A DNA stretch of 33,760 nucleotides. Source: Chromatiales bacterium (GTDB lineage: Bacteria; Pseudomonadota; Gammaproteobacteria; Steroidobacterales; GCA-2729495). Location of the stretch: assembly GCA_020831895.1 (NCBI GenBank), contig JAFIFS010000079.1:1-33760 (forward strand). The letters are read 5' to 3'. Shown piece by piece: positions 22,785 to 31,020 of this stretch (position 1 is its first letter; each line of letters opens with the position of its first letter). The notes beneath the pieces are model-generated. The model was given only the letters and a program-made list of their open reading frames with translations, was not told the origin of the DNA and did no database searches. The position numbers and the translations under genes are program-made.

Positions 22785-23420
22785 TCAGAGGCGTGACTCG
22801 GGGATGACCAGGATGTCACCCGGCATCATCTGCAGGTTCTCGCCCATGTCGCCATTCGTCAGCAGGCGCTGCAGGCGCACGGGGATCTCCCTGCTCTCGC
22901 CGCCGACCTGGCGCACGACACGGGCCCGGTTGCCCGCGGCGTTGGGCGCAAGACCACCCACCTGGATCATCACGTCCAGCATCGTCATCCCTTCCCGGAA
23001 CGGGATGGCCTGGGGCTGGGCAGCCAGCCCGACAACCCGGACCTGGTTGTCGAAGGTACCGACGAAGTTACTGACGATCACACTGACCGTCGGCGAACGG
23101 ATGTACTCCTGCAAGGCCACCTCGATATCACGCGCCAGCTGGGTGGGCGTCTTGCCGATCGCCGGCAGGTCCTCGACCAGCGGGGTGGAGATGCGCCCGT
23201 CCGGGCGGACCGGGATCGTCACTGAGACATCCGGGTGCTGCCAGACGAATATCTGCAGCACGTCCCCGGGGCCGATCACATAGTCACCTGGGGCACCTGC
23301 CTCGGCATCCATCATCGCGGCCATCTGGCGTGCGCCGGGCCCGGTGGTGCAGGCGGTGGCAAGCGCAAGCAGTGCAAGGCCGGTGGCCAGGCGCAGGGCG
23401 CCGGATCGATAAGATGACAT
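22785..23420 (-). CDS. Polysaccharide export lipoprotein, exosortase A system type (211 aa)
   Basis: A Wza-type outer-membrane export protein. The signal sequence ends in ATAC, so Cys24 can be lipidated; the lipobox is weak but acceptable. The PES domain has YVIGPGDVLQIFVWQHPDV and IPVRPDGRISTPLVEDL. An SLBB part follows (VRVVGLAAQPQAIPFREGM, LDVMIQVGGL), ending in MPGDILVIPESRL. It heads the minus-strand operon with a good ribosome binding site (AGGGAG). It lies 37 bases before the Wzz-like gene. The signal peptide distinguishes it from the soluble relative at 8899-9474. Confidence 0.93.
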   Translation of the reverse strand: MSSYRSGALRLATGLALLALATACTTGPGARQMAAMMDAEAGAPGDYVIGPGDVLQIFVWQHPDVSVTIPVRPDGRISTPLVEDLPAIGKTPTQLARDIEVALQEYIRSPTVSVIVSNFVGTFDNQVRVVGLAAQPQAIPFREGMTMLDVMIQVGGLAPNAAGNRARVVRQVGGESREIPVRLQRLLTNGDMGENLQMMPGDILVIPESRL

Positions 23421-23537
23421 GGTGATTCTCCCTGGATTACTTGTTCAGGTTACCCCCAGGGTGCGAACCGGTCTGTGAGTACTGTCAAACATTGAACGCA
23501 GCACAGCACCCCAGCGCCCTGGGTGGTGCCCGGTCGG
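23421..23537 (-). promoter_or_regulatory. Upstream region of the minus-strand export operon
   Basis: A minus-strand TTGACA box (23488-23483) stands about 65 bases before the ATG, but the expected -10 position is poor (GC-rich). A GGGAG ribosome binding site precedes the start. A GCACC/GGTGC and CCAG/CTGG hairpin at about 23505-23528 could end the ACP transcript but lacks a T-run. Assigned with low confidence. Confidence 0.35.
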
Positions 23538-23849
23538 TCAGTCTAGGGCACCCGTACCACGCCCCGCAAGCGAGTCCCCGGCAGGCGAGGCAAGGCCCTG
23601 GGTGCTGAGCTGGCGCTCCACGAAGTGCGTCAGGGAACCCACCGTGGCAAAGACTTCCGCCGAGACATCAGCATCCTCGATCACGATGCCGTAGTGCGCC
23701 TCCACCGCCCCCAGCAGCTCAACGACCGCCATCGAGTCCAGTTCCGGCAGGTGCCCCAGAAGAGGCGTGGCCGGGCCTCCAGGCAGCGCATCGGGGTCAA
23801 GATGCAGCGCCTCTCGCAGGAGCCGGGTGACGGTGGCCAGTTCGGACAT
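23538..23849 (-). CDS. Acyl carrier protein (103 aa)
   Basis: A small acidic four-helix carrier whose Ser carries phosphopantetheine. The motif ELDSMAVVELL puts the Ser at residue 39. The start is set at ATG 23849 (MSELATVTRLL), the usual ACP beginning; the longer open frame adds an unlikely basic extension. The C-terminal 20 residues are Gly/Ala-rich and beyond the fold. It lies back to back with the exosortase. Its likely partners in this window are the phosphopantetheinyl transferase (6647) and the acyl-CoA ligase (14148). ACPs of this sort are a usual component of exosortase A loci. Confidence 0.92.
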   Translation of the reverse strand: MSELATVTRLLREALHLDPDALPGGPATPLLGHLPELDSMAVVELLGAVEAHYGIVIEDADVSAEVFATVGSLTHFVERQLSTQGLASPAGDSLAGRGTGALD

Positions 23850-24003
23850 GATTGTGCAGCTGCAGCGGACCGGGCGCGTAAGAATAGGACCGTGCAGGGG
23901 GCACTGCAAGCGGGTGAAGCGATTCACGGTTTGACGCTTGGAGGCACCCGCACCGGTGGGCATCCGCTATCATCGCTGGCCACACTCCGAAGAACAGCCG
24001 CCA
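23850..24003. promoter_or_regulatory. 154-base divergent region, ACP and exosortase
   Basis: Both promoters should lie here. A TTGACG box is at 23931-23936, but no good -10 box stands 16-18 bases on. A GAAGAA stretch about 10 bases before the ATG at 24004 is the best ribosome binding site. Nothing else was recognised. Confidence 0.35.
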
Positions 24004-25476
24004 ATGACGCAAGACGATCGCGGGCGAAGCTGGCCGGGGCGCCTGCCCGAGCATTGGCTGCCGCTGCTGCTGCTGGGTCTCATGGTGCCGGCCTTCTGGC
24101 CCACCCTCTCCCAGCTGTTCAGCCGCTGGACGGTATGGACCGAGAGCATGGGCCACGGGCTGCTGGTCGTTGGCCTGTTCCTGTTCTTCCTGTGGCGCAG
24201 CCTACCCTGGGCCGCCACAGCTCCGTCAGCACCCGTTCGCACGCTGCTGGTCCTTCTGCTCGGCACACTCTCCGCTGCCTGGTTCCTGTTCGAGTACATC
24301 GCGATCAACCTGCTGGCGCAGCTGGCCCTCGTCAGCCTGCTGCCACTGCTGGTCGCCGCGGTGTATGGGCCACGCACTGTATGGCGGCACTGGATGCTGC
24401 TGCTGCTGCCTGTGTTCGCGATTCCGGCCTGGGATCACCTGAACGAGGTACTGCTGGTGATCGCCAGCGTCGTCGTCGGCGAGTTCGTGCGCGCCATCGG
24501 CATACCGGCTTTCATCGAGGGCAACAGCATCTTCATACCCAGCGGTCACTTCCTGATCGCTGACGGGTGCTCCGGCCTGCGTTATTTCATCGTGGCCGTG
24601 CTGCTCGGTTATCTCGTCGCCTACATCAACAACTACAGCCTGCGCCTGGTCCTGCTGACCTGCGGCGTGGCCGCAGCGCTGGGGATACTCGCCAACTGGG
24701 TACGGATCACCGGCATCATCGCGATGGGACACTGGACGGAGATGCAGACTTCGCTGGTCGATGACCACGAGTTCTTCGGCTGGGTGGTCTTTGCGCTGAT
24801 CTGCCTGCCGGCGATGTGGCTGGCCCCGGGGCCGCGTGCCCACCAGCAGCAGGACAGCGCTGCAGCACCTGCCGGCCTGCCTGCCACCGGCTGGCTGGTG
24901 GCGGCAGTTGCAGCCTTGCTGACGGGACCGTTGATGGGCCTGGCACTGGACCGCCAGCCGCAGACCATGGCTTTCGAAAGCCTGCTGCCGCAGGCATGGG
25001 ACCGCGTGGACCAGGGTGACATGCCCTTGCCGGTGCGTGTCTCGGGCAGGCCGGATGCCGAGTATGCGGTTGCCAGTGACGGCGACACTCGGATCTACGT
25101 CCAGGCCCACCAGTACCAGAGAGAGGCTGCGGGTGACAAGCTGGTGCCCTACCTGCCACGGCCCTACGACGCCACGTTCTGGACGGCGAGGCCCGGGCCC
25201 ACGCCGGAACTCCGCCACACGGCGGGGCTCGTACTTGAACACAAGACTGACGGGCGCCGCATCGCGCAGCTCAGCTGGTACCAGGTCGGCAGCCAGCGCG
25301 CATCCAGCCAGGGTACAGCCAAGTTGCTGCAGATACCGGCAACCCTGCGCGGGGAAAACCACTTTGCCATTGTCACCATGCAGGCGCCCTGCCCGGCCGG
25401 GGATTGCCGGGCGGCACAGCAGTCGTTGAACCGGATGGCACGCCCGCTGGCTGGCGCGGATGCGGAACGGCAATGA
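24004..25476 (+). CDS. xrtA: Exosortase (XrtA type) with C-terminal EpsI domain (490 aa)
   Basis: A multi-pass inner-membrane transpeptidase that cleaves and transfers PEP-CTERM proteins. About eight membrane helices fill residues 15-275. Catalytic residues are all present: Cys189 in IADGCSGLRY, Arg234 in NWVRI and His255 in DDHEFFGWVVF. The opening WTESMGHGLLVVGL is typical. The C-terminal 180 or so residues are a periplasmic EpsI-type (DUF3485) domain, ending with a Cys pair (APCPAGDCRAA). The start ATG 24004 is preferred over an upstream one 66 bases earlier. Type A is assigned from the surrounding genes. The stop overlaps the next ATG (ATGA). No PEP-CTERM substrate is seen in the window. 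Confidence 0.93.
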   Translation: MTQDDRGRSWPGRLPEHWLPLLLLGLMVPAFWPTLSQLFSRWTVWTESMGHGLLVVGLFLFFLWRSLPWAATAPSAPVRTLLVLLLGTLSAAWFLFEYIAINLLAQLALVSLLPLLVAAVYGPRTVWRHWMLLLLPVFAIPAWDHLNEVLLVIASVVVGEFVRAIGIPAFIEGNSIFIPSGHFLIADGCSGLRYFIVAVLLGYLVAYINNYSLRLVLLTCGVAAALGILANWVRITGIIAMGHWTEMQTSLVDDHEFFGWVVFALICLPAMWLAPGPRAHQQQDSAAAPAGLPATGWLVAAVAALLTGPLMGLALDRQPQTMAFESLLPQAWDRVDQGDMPLPVRVSGRPDAEYAVASDGDTRIYVQAHQYQREAAGDKLVPYLPRPYDATFWTARPGPTPELRHTAGLVLEHKTDGRRIAQLSWYQVGSQRASSQGTAKLLQIPATLRGENHFAIVTMQAPCPAGDCRAAQQSLNRMARPLAGADAERQ

Positions 25477-26609
25477 CGCTGCTGTTCTGGGCCGCCACCC
25501 TCCTCATCGTCTATACATACCTGGGGTATCCCCTGCTGCTGCGGCTGCTGCCCGGACGCCCGCTCACTAAAGCGCCTGGCGGCGCTACACCGACGGTCAC
25601 CGTGCTGATTGCCGCCCGCAACGAGGCCACACACGTTGCCGGCACGATCAGGAACAAGCTGGAGCAGGATTATCCGCCGGAGCACCTCCAGGTCATCGTG
25701 ATCTCTGATGACTCCGATGACGGCACCGACGAGATCGTCAACGGCATGGCAGCCATTGATGCGCGCATCATGCTGTTGCGCCAAAGCCCACGTGCCGGAA
25801 AGACGGCAGCGCTCAACCGGGCTGTCGCCCAGGCCAGTGGCGAGCTCCTGGTGTTCTCCGATGCGAACAGCCAGTATGCACCGGACGCGCTGCGCCAGCT
25901 CGCCCGCTGCTTCGCCGACCCACAAGTGGGCTATGTCACAGGGCACATGGTGTACCTGAACCCGGACGGCAGCCTGGTCGGTGACGGCTGCTCAAGCTAC
26001 ATGCGCTATGAGAACCACCTGCGCCGCCTGGAAACATGCACTGGCTCCATCGTCGGGGTCGACGGCGGCATCGACGCGATGCGCCGGACCCTCTACCAGC
26101 CGATGCGCGCCGACCAGCTGCCTGATTTCGTCCAGCCACTCAAGGTGGTCAGCCAGGGCTACCGGGTCATCTACTGCCCGGATGCAGTGCTGCAGGAAGA
26201 AGCCCTGGCCGAGGCCGGGCAGGAGTTCGCCATGCGGGTGCGGGTTTCCCTGCGCGCATTCAGCGCGATGTGGGACATGCGGCACCTGTTCAACCCTGTC
26301 CGCTTCGGGCGCTTCAGCCTGCAGCTGGCCTCGCACAAGCTGCTGCGCTATCTCGCCTTCCTGCCCCTGGCCGGCGCCCTGTTCAGCAGCGCGATGCTGG
26401 CGCAGTCACACTTGTTCTATGCGCTGGCATTTGGCCTGCAGCTGCTGTTCTATCTTGCTGCGGCAGCCACTGCGGTGGGGATCTCACACCACAACCGCCT
26501 GATGGGGCTGGCCCACTACTTCTGCCTGACGAATCTTGCCGCGGCGCTGGCATTCCTGCGCTTTGTCCGTGGCGACAGGGTGACGACCTGGACACCCCGG
26601 GTAGGATGA
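25473..26609 (+). CDS. Membrane-bound family 2 glycosyltransferase (378 aa)
   Basis: A processive-type or membrane-linked GT2 enzyme. An N-terminal helix (LLFWAATLLIVYTYLGYP) precedes the GT-A core: TVTVLIAARNEATHVAG, VIVISDDSDDGTDEIV, the DxD-like FSDANSQYAPDAL and the late QEFAMRVRVSLRAF. Two to three helices close the protein (LAFLPLAGALFSSAML and later). The start ATG 25473 lies in an ATGA overlap with the exosortase stop. It is part of the plus-strand operon. Sugar donor cannot be told. The Gln-x(4)-Arg-like QEFAMRVR segment is reminiscent of QxxRW in processive synthases but lacks the Trp. Confidence 0.92.
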   Translation: MTLLFWAATLLIVYTYLGYPLLLRLLPGRPLTKAPGGATPTVTVLIAARNEATHVAGTIRNKLEQDYPPEHLQVIVISDDSDDGTDEIVNGMAAIDARIMLLRQSPRAGKTAALNRAVAQASGELLVFSDANSQYAPDALRQLARCFADPQVGYVTGHMVYLNPDGSLVGDGCSSYMRYENHLRRLETCTGSIVGVDGGIDAMRRTLYQPMRADQLPDFVQPLKVVSQGYRVIYCPDAVLQEEALAEAGQEFAMRVRVSLRAFSAMWDMRHLFNPVRFGRFSLQLASHKLLRYLAFLPLAGALFSSAMLAQSHLFYALAFGLQLLFYLAAAATAVGISHHNRLMGLAHYFCLTNLAAALAFLRFVRGDRVTTWTPRVG

Positions 26610-26611
26610 CC

Positions 26612-27718
26612 ATGCCGCGCAAGGTGCTCTATGTGGCTGACCAGCTGCGGAACCCGCATGCTGGCACGGAGGGACAGTTGCACCAACTTGTTGCCGGGCT
26701 TGACCGCAGCCGGTACCTGCCCCACCTCTTGGTATTCAAGGAATCAGATCACCTGCGCCACAACGGGTTTCCCTGCGACTTTACCGTTCTTGGTGAGTCA
26801 CGCATGCGCTCTCCCCGCTTCTGGATTCGGCTTGAGCGCATCGCCCGGGGCATACGTGCGGAGGGTTACGGCCTTGCCCACCTGTTCTTCGGTGACGCCT
26901 CCATCGCCTGCCCACCCGTGTTCCGGCTCCGTGGCCTGCGCTGCATCATCTCGCGCCGGGACATGGGCTACTGGCACACGGCGAGCAACCGGCGGGTCCT
27001 GAAGATCACCCGGACTTGCGTCTCACACGTTATCACCAACAGCCAGGCGGTGAAGCGCTACACCTGCCAGGCAGAGGGCTACCGTCCAGACCAGGTCACC
27101 GTGGTCTACAACGGCTATCGCCCTCCTGACGAAGATATCGCATGTGCCGCTTCGGACTGGCCCGTCCCGGACGGCGCAGCAGGTATCGTCCTGGTGGCCA
27201 ACCTGAGGCCGATCAAGCGTATCGGTGATGCGCTTGACGCGCTTGCCCGAGTGAGCACAGCCGGGCCCCTGCCGCACCTGGTGGTGATTGGCGAAGGCGA
27301 CCCAGATGAGTTGAGCCGTCGCGCTGGCGACCTCGGCCTGACGGACAGGGTCCACCTTCTCGGCCCTCGCCCCCGTGTCGAGGCCTACCTGCAGAAGGCC
27401 GATATCGGCTTGCTCTGCTCAGAATCCGAGGGGTTCTCCAACGCCCTGGTGGAGTACCTGCAGGCTGGCCTGCCAGTCATCTGTACCGATGCGGGCGGAA
27501 ACCCGGAAGCAGTAGACGACGGCCACACCGGGCTGCTGTACCCTCCGGGTGATATCGATGCGCTGGCCCGGAGAATGGAGCAGCTGCTCACTTCTCCGGA
27601 CATGCGGCATACCATGGGCAGCCGAGCCCGCGCCGCGGCAATGGAACGGTTTACCGAGGTTCGCATGGTGCAGGACCATATGGCGATTTACGACAGCATA
27701 GCCCGGACAGTCAGCTGA
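26612..27718 (+). CDS. Family 4 (GT-B) glycosyltransferase (368 aa)
   Basis: A GT-B enzyme with two Rossmann-like halves. The N-terminal Gly-rich loop is HAGTEGQLHQLVAGL. The C-terminal half has the donor-binding segment VLVANLRPIKRIGDAL and the E-x7-E motif (ESEGFSNALVEYLQAGLP). Two nearby ATGs compete: 26606 overlaps the previous stop (ATGA), while 26612 has a better-spaced GTAGGA box and is chosen here. The extension would add only two residues. It is linked to the ligase-like gene by a TGATG overlap. Product linkage cannot be deduced. Confidence 0.93.
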   Translation: MPRKVLYVADQLRNPHAGTEGQLHQLVAGLDRSRYLPHLLVFKESDHLRHNGFPCDFTVLGESRMRSPRFWIRLERIARGIRAEGYGLAHLFFGDASIACPPVFRLRGLRCIISRRDMGYWHTASNRRVLKITRTCVSHVITNSQAVKRYTCQAEGYRPDQVTVVYNGYRPPDEDIACAASDWPVPDGAAGIVLVANLRPIKRIGDALDALARVSTAGPLPHLVVIGEGDPDELSRRAGDLGLTDRVHLLGPRPRVEAYLQKADIGLLCSESEGFSNALVEYLQAGLPVICTDAGGNPEAVDDGHTGLLYPPGDIDALARRMEQLLTSPDMRHTMGSRARAAAMERFTEVRMVQDHMAIYDSIARTVS

Positions 27719-29088
27719 TGGAGCAGGCCGCCACTCCACGTCGGGGCATAGCCATCGGGCGGGCCGCACCAGCAGCCATGGCTGCTTATCGTGACCAGGT
27801 GAGCACACTGTGCTTTCTCGCCTACCTGCTTTTCCTTCTGAGCTTCTTCCTCAGGTTTTCTGCGCGCATCCCGGGCCTTGGAGCTTGGCGACCGACGCTG
27901 GTGATGATCGCTCTGGTATCGCTGCTTCTCGTCATTCAGCGCATCGACCTCACCGAGCGTTTCAAGGACCCTGTATTCAGGGTGATTGCCCTGCTGGTGC
28001 TATACATCCTCCTGTCAATACCTTTCGTGCAATGGCCGGGCAGTGTACTGCGCCATAACCTGAGCCCCTTCATCTCCGTTATCGTATTTTTCTTTTTCAC
28101 CGCCCTGATTGTTGACAGTGAACGCCGCCTCAAGATCACCCTGCTTGTATTCACAGGATGCCAGCTTTTTCGCATCCTGGAACCGCTATATCTCAACATC
28201 ACGACCGGATACTGGGGCGACTCAACCTATCTTGGCGGTCGCGAGTATGCCGACAGGCTTGCCGGGGCGCCCGCCGATGTGATCAATGCCAACGAGTTGG
28301 GTTTCGTCATCGTGACCGCTATCCCCTTCCTGCACTTCCTGCTCGCCAAGTCTGGATGGAAAGGTTTCGTGCTCTACCTCGCACTGATGCCCGCATTGCT
28401 GTATGCGCTGCTGCTCACGATGTCGCGCGGCGCATTCCTGGCGCTGCTGGTCGTCCTTATCTATATCCTCATCTACTCTACGCGGCGGATATGGATCCTC
28501 GCCATGCTGGCTGTTCTTGGAGCAGCCGGGCTGAGTGTCTCCTCAGATGTACAACGTGATCGATATCGATCCCTGATCAGCGATGATGCGCCGATGCGGT
28601 CATCGGTAGATGGAAGACTGGACGGAGCTATGGCGGAAATGCGGCTAGGCTTCAATCGCCCGCTCTTTGGCCATGGCCTCGGGACCACGCCCGAGGCCAA
28701 GGTCAATATCGCTGGCCGCAGACCTCAGGCAAGCCATAACCTCTATGGCGAATTACTGATCGAGCTTGGCACGATCGGATTCACTATTTTTCTCATATTC
28801 TTGCTCAGGATGTGGCGCGCGTTTCGCGATAACTCAAGGACCTTCCAGTCCTTGTCTGTGCCGGACGATCATTTTTATGCGCGCCTGAATCACACACTAA
28901 CTGCGCTGCTTGTCATGTACGCCTTCTACAGCGTGAATTACTGGGGTCTTTCACAGTACTACTGGTACTTCTTTGGCGGCCTCGTAGTTGCGTTCGGCCG
29001 GATTCTGCGCATTGAGCTTGCCGACGCTCAGGCAGCTGGTGGCAGGGAGGCCGAGCTGGCCACTCCGCAGAAACCCGGAGCCTTCTAG
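27718..29088 (+). CDS. O-antigen ligase/polymerase-like membrane protein, exosortase A-associated type (456 aa)
   Basis: A Wzy/WaaL-family membrane protein with about ten helices and a large loop near residues 280-350 that holds the usual Arg and His (RPLFGHGLGTTPEA, QASHNLYGELLIELG). It may join glycan chains to each other or to protein. An exosortase A-associated O-glycosylation ligase is a known family here. The start ATG overlaps the previous stop (TGATG). An inner Met 20 residues later (MAAYRD) could also start the hydrophobic part. The gene is visibly less GC-rich than its neighbours, as usual for polymerase genes. Confidence 0.88.
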   Translation: MEQAATPRRGIAIGRAAPAAMAAYRDQVSTLCFLAYLLFLLSFFLRFSARIPGLGAWRPTLVMIALVSLLLVIQRIDLTERFKDPVFRVIALLVLYILLSIPFVQWPGSVLRHNLSPFISVIVFFFFTALIVDSERRLKITLLVFTGCQLFRILEPLYLNITTGYWGDSTYLGGREYADRLAGAPADVINANELGFVIVTAIPFLHFLLAKSGWKGFVLYLALMPALLYALLLTMSRGAFLALLVVLIYILIYSTRRIWILAMLAVLGAAGLSVSSDVQRDRYRSLISDDAPMRSSVDGRLDGAMAEMRLGFNRPLFGHGLGTTPEAKVNIAGRRPQASHNLYGELLIELGTIGFTIFLIFLLRMWRAFRDNSRTFQSLSVPDDHFYARLNHTLTALLVMYAFYSVNYWGLSQYYWYFFGGLVVAFGRILRIELADAQAAGGREAELATPQKPGAF

Positions 29089-31020
29089 GTGTGCGGCATT
29101 GCCGGGTTCGTGGCATACCCGAGCTCGTCAGCACCGGAGAGCGTTCTCAGCGAAATGGCAGCCGCCATAGCCCACCGCGGCCCGGATGCCAGCGGTTACT
29201 GGTGGCAGCCAGATTCGGGCGTGGGCCTGGCACACCGGCGTCTGGCGATCCTCGACTTGTCTCCGGCCGGCGCCCAGCCCATGCACTCCAGCAGTGGTCG
29301 CTATGTCCTGGCCTTCAATGGCGAGATCTACAACTTCCCGGCACTGCGCGAGGAACTTGAGGCACTTGGACACCAGTTCTCGGGACGCTCTGACACAGAA
29401 GTCATGCTGGCTGCCTTTGAGGCCTGGGAGTTTGAGCAGGCGATAAGCCGCTTCACCGGCATGTTTGCGTTCGCGCTGGTTGACCGGCAGGAACGCTGCC
29501 TGTACCTGGCGCGGGACCGGATGGGTGAGAAGCCCCTCTACTACGCCACCAGCGCAGGGCAACTGCTGTTCGGCTCAGAACTCAAGGCACTGCGCCAGTT
29601 CCCTGGCTGGCATCCAGAAGTGAATCTGACGGCACTGGCCTTGCTGTTGCGGCATAACCAGGTGCCCGCTCCCGCAACCATCTACCAGGACACCTGGAAG
29701 CTGCCGCCTGCCAGCTACCTGCGTGTACGCCTTGGCCAGCCGGTCAGCGAGCAGGACCTGCAACCACGGACCTATTGGCACCTGTCATCCTGCTTCAGGG
29801 CGGGCCCGATGATGAGCCTCGAGGAGGCCACGGACCAGCTGCAACATTTGTTGGGTGCCGCCATACGGCGGCAGATGGTGGCTGATGTGCCCCTGGGCGC
29901 CTTTCTGTCGGGCGGTGTGGATTCCTCGGTGGTCGTGGCCCTGATGCAGGCCGCCTCGCGCACCCCTGTGCGGACATTCACCATCGGCTTCCATGAGGCC
30001 GGGTTTGATGAAGCCGCCCATGCCGCTGCCGTGGCCCGGCACCTGGGCACGGAACACTCCGAGCTGTATGTGACGGCTGACGATGTCCTGGGACTGGTAC
30101 CCGGCCTGCCGGCCATCTATGACGAGCCCTTCGCGGACCCGGCGCAACTGCCGGGGATACTGCTGAGCCGTCTGGCGCGCCAGCAGGTCACCGTCGCACT
30201 GTCCGGGGATGGGGGCGACGAGTTGTTCTGTGGCTACACTCGATACCCACAGGTTCTTCGCGCCTGGCAGCGGCGACATACTGCCCGCTCCCGATTGCGG
30301 CAGGCTGCGTCTCTGCTGCCACCGGCACTGGCGTCGCGGCTGATCCAGCTCACGGGCACTGGCCACCGTGGCCTCTATTCACTGCAGGAGCGCCTGGTTG
30401 CGGAACGTGAACTTGGCCGCTCGGACAGCCTGTCCGAGTACTACCGCAACCACGTCTCATTCTGGGCACGGACTGACCGGGTGCTGTCGGGCGTACAGGA
30501 GCCCCCTTACATGCTGACAGCGCCGCTACCAGCAGAAGTGAATGACAACGAGCTGCACACGCTCATGTGGCGTGACCTGAACTGGTACCTGCCGGATGAC
30601 ATACTGGCCAAGGTGGACCGTGCCGCCATGGCCAGCAGCCTGGAAACGCGCATCCCCCTGCTCGATCCTGACGTGATTGCTTTCGCATTGTCCCTGCCCC
30701 CTGCGCTCAATGAACCCTCCAGCACGGCGGGCGGCAAGCGCGTACTGCGCAACCTGCTCTACCGCCACGTACCCCGGCAACTGGTTGACCGGCCCAAGAA
30801 AGGCTTTGCCGTGCCGATCGGGGCGTGGCTGCGCACGGAACTTCGGGAGTGGGCCGAGGAACTGCTGCGGCCTTCACGGCTTCAGCAGCAAGGATACTGG
30901 CATACTGGATACCTGCGAAAAGTCTGGGCAGAGCACAGCAGCGGGCGGGCAGACCATTCATGGAGACTGTGGAGCATCCTGATGTACCAGGCCTGGCTGG
31001 ATCATGACCAACGCGGCTGA
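29089..31020 (+). CDS. Asparagine synthase-like amidotransferase, exosortase A system type (643 aa)
   Basis: A glutamine-hydrolysing enzyme that amidates a carboxylate. The nucleophile is Cys2 (MCGIAGFV), so the GTG codon at 29089 must be the start. The glutaminase domain shows AHRGPDASG, LAFNGEIYN and YLARDRMGEKPLYY. The synthetase half shows the PP-loop SGGVDSS (near residue 280), then SGDGGDELFCGYTRYP and a complete C-terminus (RLWSILMYQAWL). In polysaccharide loci such enzymes amidate uronic acids, although the substrate here is unknown. It follows the previous TAG directly and overlaps the next gene by 17 bases. Confidence 0.94.
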   Translation: MCGIAGFVAYPSSSAPESVLSEMAAAIAHRGPDASGYWWQPDSGVGLAHRRLAILDLSPAGAQPMHSSSGRYVLAFNGEIYNFPALREELEALGHQFSGRSDTEVMLAAFEAWEFEQAISRFTGMFAFALVDRQERCLYLARDRMGEKPLYYATSAGQLLFGSELKALRQFPGWHPEVNLTALALLLRHNQVPAPATIYQDTWKLPPASYLRVRLGQPVSEQDLQPRTYWHLSSCFRAGPMMSLEEATDQLQHLLGAAIRRQMVADVPLGAFLSGGVDSSVVVALMQAASRTPVRTFTIGFHEAGFDEAAHAAAVARHLGTEHSELYVTADDVLGLVPGLPAIYDEPFADPAQLPGILLSRLARQQVTVALSGDGGDELFCGYTRYPQVLRAWQRRHTARSRLRQAASLLPPALASRLIQLTGTGHRGLYSLQERLVAERELGRSDSLSEYYRNHVSFWARTDRVLSGVQEPPYMLTAPLPAEVNDNELHTLMWRDLNWYLPDDILAKVDRAAMASSLETRIPLLDPDVIAFALSLPPALNEPSSTAGGKRVLRNLLYRHVPRQLVDRPKKGFAVPIGAWLRTELREWAEELLRPSRLQQQGYWHTGYLRKVWAEHSSGRADHSWRLWSILMYQAWLDHDQRG

